DNA from: Cryptosporangium phraense
GTDB taxonomy: Bacteria > Actinomycetota > Actinomycetes > Mycobacteriales > Cryptosporangiaceae
Assembly (NCBI RefSeq): GCF_006912135.1
Contig: NZ_VIRS01000003.1
Coordinates: 372,001-436,000 of the forward strand
Length of the DNA stretch: 64,000 nucleotides
Direction: 5' to 3'
In this document: piece after piece, positions 25,319 through 33,729 of the stretch
How the letters are laid out: every line of letters begins with the position of its first letter
How positions within the stretch are numbered: the first letter of the stretch is position 1
Program-made: the position numbers and the translations under genes
Notes under the pieces: model-generated
The model's input: the letters and a program-made list of their open reading frames with translations, nothing else
What the model was told of the DNA's origin: nothing
Database searches by the model: none

Positions 25319-26260
25319 CTAATGGAGGAAGACGATCTTTCCGCGGGCGTGACGGGTCTCGCTGAGCGCGTGCGCGGCCGCGGCCTGCTCCAGCGGGAAC
25401 GTCGCCGCCACCGGTATCCGCAGCCGGCCGGAGTCGGCCAGCTCGACCGCGATGCCCAGCGCGTGGACGGCCTGCGGATCGGCGTCGGACCCGACGTCGG
25501 AGCCGGCCGGCGCCCCGTGCGAGAGGTGGACGCCGTGGGCGGCCGCGGTGAAGTCGGCGATCGTCACGACCCGGTCCGGCGAACCGGCGATCGCGATCAG
25601 GTCGGGGAGCGCGCCGCCCGCGCAGTCGACGACCGCGTCGACCCCGTGCGGTGCCAGCTCCTGGGCCCGGTGCACCAGCCCCGGTCCGTAGGTGGTCGGC
25701 TCGGCGCCCAGCGACCGCAGGAACTCGTGGTTCGCCGCGCTCGCGGTCCCGATCACCCGGGCTCCGCGGGCCACCGCCAGCTGCACCGTCACCGCTCCGG
25801 TCCCACCGGCCGCGCCGTTGATCAGCACCGTCTGCCCGGGCGCCACCTTCAGCCGGTCGAGCACCCGGGTCGCGGTCTCGACCGCGCCCGCCGCACCGCC
25901 GGCCTCCGGCCAGCTCCAGCTCCGAGGCTTCGGCGCCTACGCCATCAGGACGACGTGATCCGCGTTCGCGGCCCGCGTCGCCATCGAGGCCCACCCGAAC
26001 ACCTCGTCCCCGAGCGCGACCCCGGCCACCCCGTCGCCGATCTGGTCGACGACGCCGGCCGCGTCGAACCCGGTCCGCCACGGCAACTCCGCGGGGACGG
26101 CGTCGCGCATCGCCCCGGAGCGGATCATCGTCTCGCCGGCCGACAGTCCCGACGAACGCACGGCGATCCGGATCTCGCCCGGCCCGGCGTGCGGTTCGGG
26201 AACGTCGGCCACCCGCATCACGTCGGGCGGCCCGTACTGCGCGAACTCCACTGCTCTCAT
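25319..26260 (-). pseudogene. NADP-dependent quinone oxidoreductase-like MDR gene interrupted by an in-frame TAG
   Basis: Two halves in the same frame make one zinc-independent MDR protein of 313 residues. The N-terminal half (RAVEFAQYGPPDVMRVADVPEPHAGPGEIRIAV to ADHVVLMA) ends at a TAG at 25937-25939. The C-terminal half continues directly (APKPRSWSWPEAGGAAGAVETATRVLDRLKVAPGQTVLINGAAGGTGAV) to HARGKIVFLH. No frame change is needed; a single base substitution explains it. Without suppression the protein would end after 107 residues and lack the cofactor-binding domain. It is divergent from the TetR at 26302 and shares an operator-like repeat with it. A sequencing error remains possible. Confidence 0.85.
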
Positions 26261-26270
26261 GCCTGGCGAC

Positions 26271-26297
26271 GCTAACGGAACACCCCGTCCGGTTAGC
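26271..26297. promoter_or_regulatory. Inverted repeat in divergent MDR/TetR promoter region
   Basis: GCTAAC-GGA (26271-26279) and TCC-GGTTAGC (26288-26297) form an inverted repeat with one extra base, only 5 bases before the TetR GTG and 11 bases before the MDR start. It is a candidate operator for both genes. Confidence 0.55.
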
Positions 26298-26301
26298 TAA
26301 A

Positions 26302-26910
26302 GTGAGAGCCGTGGCCGGACAACTGAGAGCGGACGCCCAGGACAACCGTTCGCGGATCCTGGCCGTCGCGAGGGCCGCCTTCGCCGCCGACGGCCTCGAG
26401 GTGCCGATCCGGGAGATCGCCCGGCAGGCGGGCGTCGGCCCGGCGACCGTCTACCGGCACTTCCCGACCAAGGAGGCGCTGCTCGCGGAGGCGTTCGCGG
26501 ACGAGAGGGCGCTCTGTTCGGAGATCGTCGCCGAGGGGCTGGCCGCCGAGGATCCGTGGGACGGCTTCTCCGGGGTGATCCTGCGACTGCTCGAGGTGCA
26601 TGCGCTCAACCGCGGCTTCTCCCGGGCGTTCAATGCGACGCTCGGTGTTGCGGCCGAGCGGGACCGGTCGTTGCGCGGGATGCTCGAGCTGATTCGCCGG
26701 GCGAAGCTCGCTGGGGCTCTGCGGAGTGACTTCGTGCTCGAGGATGCGATTCTGGCGTTGATGGCCAATGAGGGCATTCGGGCGGAGTCGCCCGCGCAGC
26801 GCGCCGCTGCTTCCCGCCGGTTCGGAGCCCTGATGCTCCAGTCGTTCCGGGCTATTCCGGACCCGGGTCCGCTCCCGCCCCCGGTCCGCCTCCCACTCGC
26901 GGCCCGCTAG
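26302..26910 (+). CDS. TetR family transcriptional regulator (202 aa)
   Basis: The HTH lies at about residues 13-57 (NRSRILAVARAAFAADGLEVPIREIARQAGVGPATVYRHFPTKEALLAEAF). The C-terminal domain (EGIRAESPAQRAAASRRFGALMLQSFRA) is like the SCO-type TetR group often paired with oxidoreductases. GTG 26302 is used. It is divergent from the broken MDR gene, and the repeat at 26271-26297 lies in between. The C-terminus is proline-rich. Its target enzyme may now be inactive. Confidence 0.87.
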   Translation: MRAVAGQLRADAQDNRSRILAVARAAFAADGLEVPIREIARQAGVGPATVYRHFPTKEALLAEAFADERALCSEIVAEGLAAEDPWDGFSGVILRLLEVHALNRGFSRAFNATLGVAAERDRSLRGMLELIRRAKLAGALRSDFVLEDAILALMANEGIRAESPAQRAAASRRFGALMLQSFRAIPDPGPLPPPVRLPLAAR

Positions 26911-26984
26911 CCCGTGTTCTCGAAGTAGTTGCTGCTGCATAGGTGCGTCGGCGTGAGTCGACCGATGGCCATCGGCAGGCGATC

Positions 26985-27430
26985 GCGGCGTTACTTGCGG
27001 TGTCGGGTGCCGCTGCCGGCGTTGGTCGCGCAACGGCACCCTGACCCGGCTGGTGCAGCAGGTGCGCGTGATCGCCGAGGCGATCGACGAGCTCGACCGT
27101 GAGGTGTCGGTCGATTCCAGCATCGTGCGCGCTCACCAGCGCACCGCCAGCGCGTGCCGGGCCCGGCCCGGCGACGGCCATGGTCGGCCCCTGACCGTGT
27201 GCTGACCGGCGGGAACGTCAACGACTCGAGTCCTCGCGGACAAGGGTTACTCCAGCCGCGCGATCCGCGGCCATCGGCGTCGCCGCCGCATCATCACGAC
27301 GATCCCGGAACGCCGTGATCAGCAGGCCCACCGGCAGTGCCGCGTCCGGTCCGGCGGCCGGCCAACGGCCTTCGACAAGCTGGCCTACCGCCGTCGCTAC
27401 GACAAGACAGCCCTTGGGGACAGGCTCTAG
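26985..27430 (+). mobile_element. Decayed IS5-family transposase
   Basis: Translating frame by frame gives fragments of an IS5/IS427-type DDE transposase. The first is GTLTRLVQQVRVIAEAIDEL, then EVSVDSSIVRAHQRTASAC, the DDE-containing DGHGRPLT, LTGGNVNDS, and VLADKGYSSRAIRGH with TIPERRDQQAHRQ. It ends with PTAFDKLAYRRRYDKTALGD. At least one frameshift (before LTGG) and internal deletions (after NVNDS and before YDKTA) are needed, so it is inactive. No terminal inverted repeats were identified. It lies between the TetR gene at 26302 and the monooxygenase gene at 27461. Confidence 0.85.
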
Positions 27431-27460
27431 CCCGCTCTGGTCCGGACGGGGCGGGCGCGG

Positions 27461-27763
27461 TCAGGAAGACGGCGCGGCGGCACGGAGGGCCACCTCGAAG
27501 ATCTCGGCGGCCGGCGGTTGGACGCCGACTTCGGCCTCAACGCGTTCACGCGTCGACGCGTTGGTCGCTTCGAGACGGCGTAAGTCCTCTTCGGACGACC
27601 ACAAGGAGAGCAACACGGCCTTCCCGTTGTCGCGGTCGACCAGGAGGTAGTAGCCGTTCAAGCCAGGGATCGAGCGCGCCGCCGCGACCTGCTGACGGGT
27701 GAGTTCGGTCAGCTCGTCGAGCTTCTCGGCCGAGTGGTGGAACGTCTGAACCCGAGCGATCAC
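27461..27763 (-). CDS. Antibiotic biosynthesis monooxygenase (ABM) domain protein (100 aa)
   Basis: This is a small dimeric alpha/beta-barrel protein of the ABM/YgiN type (IARVQTFHHSAEKLDELTELTRQQVAAARSIPGLNGYYLLVDRDNGKAVLLSLWSSEEDLRRLE). Such proteins act as cofactor-free oxygenases or stress proteins. GTG 27763 is favoured by a GGAGGAGG sequence 6 bases upstream; the GTG at 27781 would start before that site. It is divergent from a TetR gene across the 27782-27803 palindrome, which probably controls it. Confidence 0.82.
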   Translation of the reverse strand: MIARVQTFHHSAEKLDELTELTRQQVAAARSIPGLNGYYLLVDRDNGKAVLLSLWSSEEDLRRLEATNASTRERVEAEVGVQPPAAEIFEVALRAAAPSS

Positions 27764-27781
27764 GGCGGCCTCCTCCGGCAC

Positions 27782-27803
27782 AATGAGACATCAGCGTCTC
27801 ATT
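27782..27803. promoter_or_regulatory. Perfect 8-6-8 palindrome, probable TetR operator
   Basis: AATGAGAC-ATCAGC-GTCTCATT lies in the divergent region between the ABM gene start (27763) and the TetR start (27842), placed to repress both. Confidence 0.75.
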
Positions 27804-27841
27804 ACGCGACCGGTGAGTCAACGTGCTCCAGAATCGGAGGC

Positions 27842-28408
27842 ATGACCAAGGGCGAAGCGCTCCGGGACCGCACCGCGGCCGCGATCATCGACAGCGCGGC
27901 GAAGGTTCTGGCGGCGCGGGGCGCGGCGGCGAGCATGGAGGAGATCGCCGGCGCGGCCGGCGTCGGGCGCGCCACCGTCTACCGGTACTTCCCCAATCGC
28001 GAGCAGTTGGCGGGCGCGATGGCCGCGGCCAGCGTGCAGGAATTGGCGGTTCGGATCGAGCAGGCCGACTTGCCGTCGGTTCCCTTCGAGGAGGCGGTGG
28101 CCCGGCTCTCGCGCGTCATCGTGGCCACCGGGAGCAAGTACGTCTACCTGAGCAGGGATGGCGTGCGGCACAGCGAGGAGCAGCCCGGATTCGACGAGAA
28201 GGTGCTCGAGCCCATCCGCGCGCTGTTCCGTCGTGCGCTCGCCGACGGCGCGCTGCGAGCGGACGTTCCTCCCGATCTTCTGCTCGACTTGTTCTCGGGC
28301 CTGACCAAAGGCGCGATCGAGGCGGTCGGGAGCGGCCGGCGGGGAATCGAGGAAGCTGCTGCCGCGGTCACCACGCTCCTCTTGGAGGGCACCCTGACCC
28401 ACCGATGA
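27842..28408 (+). CDS. TetR family transcriptional regulator (188 aa)
   Basis: The HTH spans about residues 9-54 (RTAAAIIDSAAKVLAARGAAASMEEIAGAAGVGRATVYRYFPNREQLAGAM). The C-terminal domain (PPDLLLDLFSGLTKGAIEA) is typical of regulators of small efflux or oxygenase genes. ATG 27842 follows GGAGG by only one base, which is unusually tight; the message may be leaderless. It is divergent from the ABM monooxygenase gene, and the perfect palindrome at 27782 lies between them. Confidence 0.86.
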   Translation: MTKGEALRDRTAAAIIDSAAKVLAARGAAASMEEIAGAAGVGRATVYRYFPNREQLAGAMAAASVQELAVRIEQADLPSVPFEEAVARLSRVIVATGSKYVYLSRDGVRHSEEQPGFDEKVLEPIRALFRRALADGALRADVPPDLLLDLFSGLTKGAIEAVGSGRRGIEEAAAAVTTLLLEGTLTHR

Positions 28409-28597
28409 GGCCGAGGCTCCGGCGGGCGAAGGGGTCGGCGTCCACGCCATGCGTCTTCAGGTGGGCTGTGACGCGCCCGGGACCGCAGGCGACCGGGTCG
28501 CCGCAGCTCGGACTCACAGGATTATGAGACGGCCGGCCGGGTATTCCGCGAGTCTCCGGCCTCGCATCCCGTGGGGCGGCACAACAGGAGGACGACT

Positions 28598-28771
28598 GTG
28601 GGCGCCGACGACAAGGTCAGCAACAAGGCGGAAGAGCTCGGCGGCAAGGTGAAGGAAGGCGCAGGCAAGGCCACCGACGACAAGGACCTCGAAGCCGAAG
28701 GCAAGGGCGACCAGGCCAGCGCGAACCTCAAGCAGGCCGGCGAGAAGATCAAGGACGTCTTCAAGTCGTGA
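28598..28771 (+). CDS. CsbD family stress protein (57 aa)
   Basis: This is a small, highly charged Lys/Glu/Asp/Ala-rich protein (GADDKVSNKAEELGGKVKEGAGKATDDKDLEAEGKGDQASANLKQAGEKIKDVFKS) matching the CsbD family. These are general-stress proteins of unknown mechanism, SigB-dependent in Bacillus. GTG 28598 has AGGAGG upstream. A GGGTAT at 28539-28544 resembles a SigB-type -10 element, but no clear GTTT -35 partner is seen at the right distance. Its 3' end overlaps the convergent CPBP gene by 11 bases. Confidence 0.9.
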   Translation: MGADDKVSNKAEELGGKVKEGAGKATDDKDLEAEGKGDQASANLKQAGEKIKDVFKS

Positions 28772-29690
28772 CGTCCCCGACGGACCGGGCCACCTCGGCC
28801 CGGTCCGCGGCCGGCCCCGAACCCGGGCCCGGCCCGGAAGTCCGGCCCGGGACCGGCCCCGGATAACCCAGCCGCCCCCGCGTCACGATCACCAGCACGA
28901 CCGCGAGCACCCCGTACCCGATCAGGCTCGCCACGGTCACCTGCTCCGAATTGACCAACCCCGGCAACAGCACCGGGGTCAGCACCGAGAACGTGTTGTT
29001 GTTGCTCGCGTGGATCAGCATCGCCACCGGGAGACTCTCCCCGGTCCGGTTGAACGCCCACGTGATCACCACGCTGAACGCCACGGCCAGCAGCGTGAAC
29101 AGCGCGATTGCGCGCAGCCCGCCGCCGCCCCGGTTCCACGTGGTCAGGAACAGCGGCAGGTGCCACCAGGCCCACAACGGCCCGAGGATCACGGTCCCGA
29201 GCAGCGGCCCGTGCCGCGCCTGCAGCCGCGGCAGCGCGAAGTCCCGCCAGCCCGGCTCCTCGGCCAGCGACGACGTCAGCATCTGCAGCACCATCCCGCC
29301 GAGGTACAGCAGGATCATCGACACGCCGACCCGGTGCACGTCCCGGGTCAGCACCAGGCTCCCGGCCAGCAGCACCAGCGGAATCCCCAGGACCGAGAAC
29401 AGATACCACCGCGGGGCGATCCGCCACCGGAACAGCCGGGCCCGCCACCGGCGTAGCCCGGGAACCCCGTCGGCCAGCGCAGTCACCGCGAACGCCGACG
29501 CGAACGGACCCAGGTAGCCGCCGACCAGCAACCCGGCCAGCTGCGTGTCCCCGAGCACCTCTGGGAACCGGAAGTGCCACCATCCGAGCCCGTCCTCCGA
29601 CAGCGCGTACGGCAGCCAGAACAACCAGGTGATGCCGTACACCGCCACGAAAAAGCAGGTCAGCGGGTACCGGCGAACGATTCCAGCCAT
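28761..29690 (-). CDS. CPBP family intramembrane metalloprotease (309 aa)
   Basis: This is an integral membrane protein with about eight hydrophobic segments. It has the CPBP/Abi (CAAX protease-like) motifs: EE-x3-R in AEEPGWRDFALPRLQ, the following WWHLPLFL, and H-x3-N in LIHASNNN. The last ~35 residues are a Pro/Gly-rich cytoplasmic tail. In bacteria such proteins process or protect peptides; the substrate here is unknown. ATG 29690 starts MAGIVRRYPLTCFFVAVYG. Confidence 0.88.
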   Translation of the reverse strand: MAGIVRRYPLTCFFVAVYGITWLFWLPYALSEDGLGWWHFRFPEVLGDTQLAGLLVGGYLGPFASAFAVTALADGVPGLRRWRARLFRWRIAPRWYLFSVLGIPLVLLAGSLVLTRDVHRVGVSMILLYLGGMVLQMLTSSLAEEPGWRDFALPRLQARHGPLLGTVILGPLWAWWHLPLFLTTWNRGGGGLRAIALFTLLAVAFSVVITWAFNRTGESLPVAMLIHASNNNTFSVLTPVLLPGLVNSEQVTVASLIGYGVLAVVLVIVTRGRLGYPGPVPGRTSGPGPGSGPAADRAEVARSVGDVTT

Positions 29691-29765
29691 GCCCCCGACG
29701 CTAGGAGAACCGCGCCGGGAGCAACGGCCAGCCAGCCACCCTGTCCACGGTGGACCTAGCTGTAC

Positions 29766-30548
29766 CTAGTGCACCTCGATCCCGCCGTCCACGTTGATCG
29801 CCTGGCCGGTGATCAGCTCGGCGTCGTCGGAGAGCAGGAACCGCACGGTCGCGGCGATGTCCTCCGGCCGGGTCGGCCGCTGCAGCGGCGTGCTCGCCTT
29901 CACCGTGGCCAGAAAGGCCTCGTGGTTGCTCATCCCGGCCGACGCGAAAGCCGGCTGGTTGGCGGCCAGCCACGAACCGGTGGCCTCCCACATCGGGGTC
30001 CAGACCAGACCCGGGCAGACCGCGTTCGCGGTCACCCCGCTCGGGCCGAGGGCCCGGGCCAGCGACTGGGTCAGTGAGATCGCCGCCGCCTTCGACGCGC
30101 AGTAGTCGGCCAGCTCGGCCGACCCGCCCTTGCCGGCGATGCTCGCCATCACGACGATCCGGCCGCGGCCGCGCGCGGCCATCCGCACGCCGATCGCCTG
30201 CGAGAGCACGAACGGTGCGGCCACGTTGATGTCGAACGTCCACTGCCACTGCTCCAGCGACAGCTCCGGGAACTTCGACATGAGGCCGACGCCGGCCACG
30301 TTCACCAGGCCGTCGAACGGCTCCTCGCCGTCGAGGCGCTCCGCCAGCTCCCGCAGGCGGTCGTGCTCCCGCACGTCCACGACATACGTCTGGACGCTGC
30401 CCGCGCCGGCGTCGGTCGCTTCTTTGACGGTGGACGCCAGCCCCTCCTCGTTGCGATCGAACAGCACGAGGTCTTCACCGTCGGCGGCCAGTCGCAGGGT
30501 CACGGCCTTGCCGATGCCCTGGGCCGCGCCGGTCACGAGGATTCTCAC
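29766..30548 (-). CDS. Short-chain dehydrogenase/reductase (260 aa)
   Basis: This is a classical SDR with TGAAQGIG at the cofactor site and an acidic residue after strand 2 (LVLFDRNEEG). The NxAG motif reads VNVAGVG. It also has VMASIAGKGG and the catalytic YCASK, and ends ELITGQAINVDGGIEVH. GTG 30548 overlaps the E2 stop by GTGA, making it the last gene of the second E1/E2 operon (33726-34502 SDR first). Its partner SDR at the head of the operon differs in sequence, so the pair may carry out two successive alcohol oxidations. The exact substrate is not known. Confidence 0.88.
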   Translation of the reverse strand: MRILVTGAAQGIGKAVTLRLAADGEDLVLFDRNEEGLASTVKEATDAGAGSVQTYVVDVREHDRLRELAERLDGEEPFDGLVNVAGVGLMSKFPELSLEQWQWTFDINVAAPFVLSQAIGVRMAARGRGRIVVMASIAGKGGSAELADYCASKAAAISLTQSLARALGPSGVTANAVCPGLVWTPMWEATGSWLAANQPAFASAGMSNHEAFLATVKASTPLQRPTRPEDIAATVRFLLSDDAELITGQAINVDGGIEVH

Positions 30549-31804
30549 GAGGTCACCGCCGGGGTGTCGAGGAGTTCGGGCTTGTCCAGCAGACGTTTGA
30601 CCGCGCTGCAGAACCGGGCCCCGGTGATGCCGTCGACCACCCGGTGGTCGTACGCGGCGCTGAGCCCGAGCAGCGGACGCACGACCACGTCGCCGTCCTC
30701 GACGACCGGGGTGTCCACGGTGGCCCCGGCGAACAGGATCGCGGTCTGCGGCGCCGTGACCAGCGGAGTTCCGGTCTCGACGGCCGACTGGCCGAGGTTC
30801 GACAGCGTGACCGTGGCGGTCACCGGCGCGCCGCCGGCCGACTCCGAGGCCCGAGCCTGCGCGGTCAGGGCCCGGCTGCGGTCGCCGATCTCGGCCAGCG
30901 TGAGCGACTGGGCGTCGGCCAGCACCGGCACGAGCAGGCCGCGGTCGGTCGCGACCGCGATCGCCACGTTGACCGCTCCGTAGAGCGTCACGGTCCGGCC
31001 GTCGACCGTCGCGTTGATCTCCGGCACCTCCTGGGCCGCGTGGGCCAGCGCGGCGATCAGGACGTCGGTCAGGCCGACCTGGACGCCGTCGGCCTTCAGC
31101 GCCGCGCGATGGCGGCGCACCGCGGTGAGATCGACCCGGAACTGCTGGACGAACTGGGGGATCTCGCTCCAGCTCCGGGCGACGTTCTCGGCCATCGCCC
31201 GCCGGACCCCGGTGAGCACCCGCTGCTCCCGGACGGCCGGTCCGCCGTCGGACGGGACCAGTGCGGCCGGCCCCTCGGCGCCGGTCGCGCCGACCGTGGC
31301 CAGGTAGGCCTCGACGTCGGTCATCGTGATCGACCCGCGGGGCCCGGTTCCGGTCAGGGCGCTGAGGTCCACGCCCTTCTCGGCCGCGAACGCCTTGACC
31401 TTGGGGACGGCGCGGACGCGCGCGCCGTCGCCCCGGGCGGTGGTGCGGTCGTTGGCTGCTTCCGGTGGTGCGCCGCCACCGCCAGGCGCCGACGGTGCGC
31501 TCGGCTCGGCGTAATCATCGTGGTGAGACGCGAGCAGGGCATCGATGGCCTCGGACGACGGGGTTTCTCCGGGGTCGGCCACGACGGCGAGGAGCGTGCC
31601 GACCGGGTGCGCCTCCAGGGACGGAGCCACGACGCGGGCGAGCGTGCCGGCCAGGCGGGCCTCGACCTGGACCGCGTTCTTCTCGGTCTCGACCTCGTAG
31701 AGCGGGTCACCGACCGCGAACGACTCACCGGGCTGCACCAGCCAGCTGGTGATCACCCCGTTCTCCATCGTGTAGCCCAGCTGGGGCAGGTGGATGAGGT
31801 GCAT
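30545..31804 (-). CDS. Dihydrolipoamide acyltransferase (E2), second copy (419 aa)
   Basis: The lipoyl domain carries the lysine in ETEKN (Lys42) and a short Pro/Ser/Gly-rich linker follows. The peripheral subunit-binding domain is RAVPKVKAFAAEKGVDLSALTGTGPRGSITMTDV. The acyltransferase core has RRAMAENVARSWSEIPQFVQQFRVDLT and ends with DHRVVDG. It is about 100 residues shorter than the copy at 4729, mostly in the linkers. Its ATG shares a base with the E1beta stop, the same arrangement as in the first operon. It is diverged from the first copy throughout, so the duplication is not recent. Confidence 0.92.
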   Translation of the reverse strand: MHLIHLPQLGYTMENGVITSWLVQPGESFAVGDPLYEVETEKNAVQVEARLAGTLARVVAPSLEAHPVGTLLAVVADPGETPSSEAIDALLASHHDDYAEPSAPSAPGGGGAPPEAANDRTTARGDGARVRAVPKVKAFAAEKGVDLSALTGTGPRGSITMTDVEAYLATVGATGAEGPAALVPSDGGPAVREQRVLTGVRRAMAENVARSWSEIPQFVQQFRVDLTAVRRHRAALKADGVQVGLTDVLIAALAHAAQEVPEINATVDGRTVTLYGAVNVAIAVATDRGLLVPVLADAQSLTLAEIGDRSRALTAQARASESAGGAPVTATVTLSNLGQSAVETGTPLVTAPQTAILFAGATVDTPVVEDGDVVVRPLLGLSAAYDHRVVDGITGARFCSAVKRLLDKPELLDTPAVTS

Positions 31805-32772
31805 CAGGCCAGGACTTCCTTGATCGCGACCTGGATCTCGGCCGCGGTCGGGATCGCCATCGCCTCGAGCATCGCGTTCTGGGGGAGCGGGATGTCGAGC
31901 GCGCCGACGCGCTTGATCGGGGCGTCGAGGAGGTCGATGGCCTCCTCGGCGACGATCGCCGCGATCTCGGACGCGCCGCCGCCGGTCTTCGGAGCCTCCT
32001 GGGCGATGACGAGCCGGCCGGTCTTCTCGATGCTGGCGAAGATCGCGTCGGTGTCGAGGGGGCGCAGGCCGCGGGTGTCGAGGACCTCGACGGACGCGTC
32101 GGAGTTCTTCGCGGCCTCCAGCGCGCGGCTGACCATCCGGCCCCAGGCGACGACCGTGACGTCGGTGCCCTCGCGCTTGATGTCGGCCTTGCCGATCTCG
32201 ACCAGGTGCTCGCCGTCGGGGACCTCGCCGCGGGTCGCGTACAGGCCCTTGTGCTCGAAGAACGCGACCGGGTTGTCGTCCCGGATCGCGGCCTTGAGCA
32301 GGCCTTTGGCATCCGCAGGGGTGGACGGCACGACGATGTGCGCACCCGGGTGGGCCAGCAGCGCGGCCTCGGGGCAGAGCGAGTGCTCGGCGCCACCGCC
32401 GCCGGTCGCGCCCTCAGGGAGGCGGAGGGTCATCGGCACGGTGAAGTTGCCGCCGTGCATGTACCGCCATTTGCTCATCTTCGCGTAGGTCTCGTCGGCC
32501 GCGTTGAAGATGAAGTCGGCGAACTGGAGCTCGGCGACCGGGCGCAGGCCGGTGATGGCCAGGCCGACCGCGCCGCCGACGATGAACATCTCGGAGATCG
32601 GGGTGTCGAGCACGCGGTCGGGGCCGAAGCGCTCGTACAGGTCGTGGGTGACGCCGAAGATGCCGCCCATCCGGCCGACGTCCTCGCCGAGGAGGACGAC
32701 GCGCTCGTCGCGCTCCATCTCCTCGCGGAGTGCCTCGTTGATCGCTTCGGAGTACGTGATGGTTCGGGGCAT
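31804..32772 (-). CDS. E1 component beta subunit, second copy (322 aa)
   Basis: This is a transketolase-type beta subunit with GEDVGRMGGIFGVTHDLYERFG, DTPISE, AELQFADF, KWRYMHGG and GGGGAEHSLCPEA. The C-terminal part includes SVEVLDTRGLRPLDTDAI and GRLVIAQEAPKTGGGASE. It is full length for the family. It starts 9 bases after the E1alpha stop and ends in a one-base overlap with the E2 start. It pairs with the alpha subunit at 32782. Confidence 0.92.
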   Translation of the reverse strand: MPRTITYSEAINEALREEMERDERVVLLGEDVGRMGGIFGVTHDLYERFGPDRVLDTPISEMFIVGGAVGLAITGLRPVAELQFADFIFNAADETYAKMSKWRYMHGGNFTVPMTLRLPEGATGGGGAEHSLCPEAALLAHPGAHIVVPSTPADAKGLLKAAIRDDNPVAFFEHKGLYATRGEVPDGEHLVEIGKADIKREGTDVTVVAWGRMVSRALEAAKNSDASVEVLDTRGLRPLDTDAIFASIEKTGRLVIAQEAPKTGGGASEIAAIVAEEAIDLLDAPIKRVGALDIPLPQNAMLEAMAIPTAAEIQVAIKEVLA

Positions 32773-32781
32773 CGGTGCTCC

Positions 32782-33729
32782 TCAGACGTAGGTGTAGCGG
32801 GTGAGCAGGTCTTGGCCGGGTTGGTTGCCCTTGAGGGCCTCGTCGCGGGCGTTGTCGACCTGGGTCCTGGCCTCGGCCTCGATCTTCTCCAGCTCGTCCT
32901 CGGTGGCCTCGCCGCTCTCGTGCAGGAGCTTGCGGGCGAACACGATCGGGTCCTTCGTGGACGCGTCGGCCTTGGTCTCGGCGCTGCGGTACTGCTGCGG
33001 GTCGGCGAGGTAGTGGCCGGTGAGGCGGACGGTCTTGACCTCGATGAGCGTCGGCCCGTTGTTGCTGCGGGCTCGTTCGACGGCTTCGACGGCGACGTCG
33101 TGGACGTCGAACGGGTTCTGGCCGTCGACTTGCACCCCGTGCCAGCCGTAGCCCTTCGCCCGGTCCACGAAGGAGCCCCCGGTCGAGTGCTCGGTGGGCG
33201 TCGACACGGCCCAGCCGTTGTTCTGGACGACGAAGACCAGCGGGAGTTTCCAGGCCCCGGCCGCGTTGGCAGCCTCGTGGAACGTCCCGCGGTTGGCCGC
33301 GCCGTCGCCCATGAAGCACATCGTGACCTGGCCTGACTTGCGCAGCTTGGCGGAGAGCGCGGCGCCGGACGCAATGAGCTGGCTGCCGCCGAGCGTGCCC
33401 GACTGGCCGAGGACGCCCCGCTCGGGGTCGGCGACGTGCACGATGCCGGCGCCGAGGCCGTTGGTGGTGCCGAGCTCGTTGCCCAGGAAGTCGCCGAACA
33501 GGGCGGTGAGCGACGTGCCCTTCGCGATGATGTGGGCCATGCCGCGGTGGTCGTAGAGCAGGTAGTCGGTGTCTTCGAGGGCCAGCGTGGCGCCGACCTC
33601 GGAGCCCTCCGAGCCGCGGCCCGGGTGGTAGCTGGCCGGCGCCAGGTTCTCGTCGATGAGCCTGAGTAGGGCCTGTTCCCAGGCTTGGGCCAGGACCATC
33701 ACGCGGTAGATCTCTAAACGGGAGCTCAT
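32782..33729 (-). CDS. E1 component alpha subunit, second copy (315 aa)
   Basis: This is a ThDP-binding alpha subunit. The ThDP motif is GDGAANRG followed by QNNGWA, and GGLGAGIVHV in the first copy corresponds here to NGLGAGIVHV. HYLADPQQYRS stands where the family has the phosphorylation loop. ATG 33729 overlaps the SDR stop by ATGA. As in the first operon, no E3 gene accompanies it. The E1alpha/E1beta/E2 order and junctions are conserved between the two operons, while the flanking oxidoreductases differ. Confidence 0.92.
   Translation of the reverse strand: MSSRLEIYRVMVLAQAWEQALLRLIDENLAPASYHPGRGSEGSEVGATLALEDTDYLLYDHRGMAHIIAKGTSLTALFGDFLGNELGTTNGLGAGIVHVADPERGVLGQSGTLGGSQLIASGAALSAKLRKSGQVTMCFMGDGAANRGTFHEAANAAGAWKLPLVFVVQNNGWAVSTPTEHSTGGSFVDRAKGYGWHGVQVDGQNPFDVHDVAVEAVERARSNNGPTLIEVKTVRLTGHYLADPQQYRSAETKADASTKDPIVFARKLLHESGEATEDELEKIEAEARTQVDNARDEALKGNQPGQDLLTRYTYV

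Noticed and set aside
25937-25939. TAG read as a recoded amino acid (pyrrolysine or similar)
   Set aside because: No supporting element or known recoding in this gene family; a nonsense mutation or sequence error is simpler.
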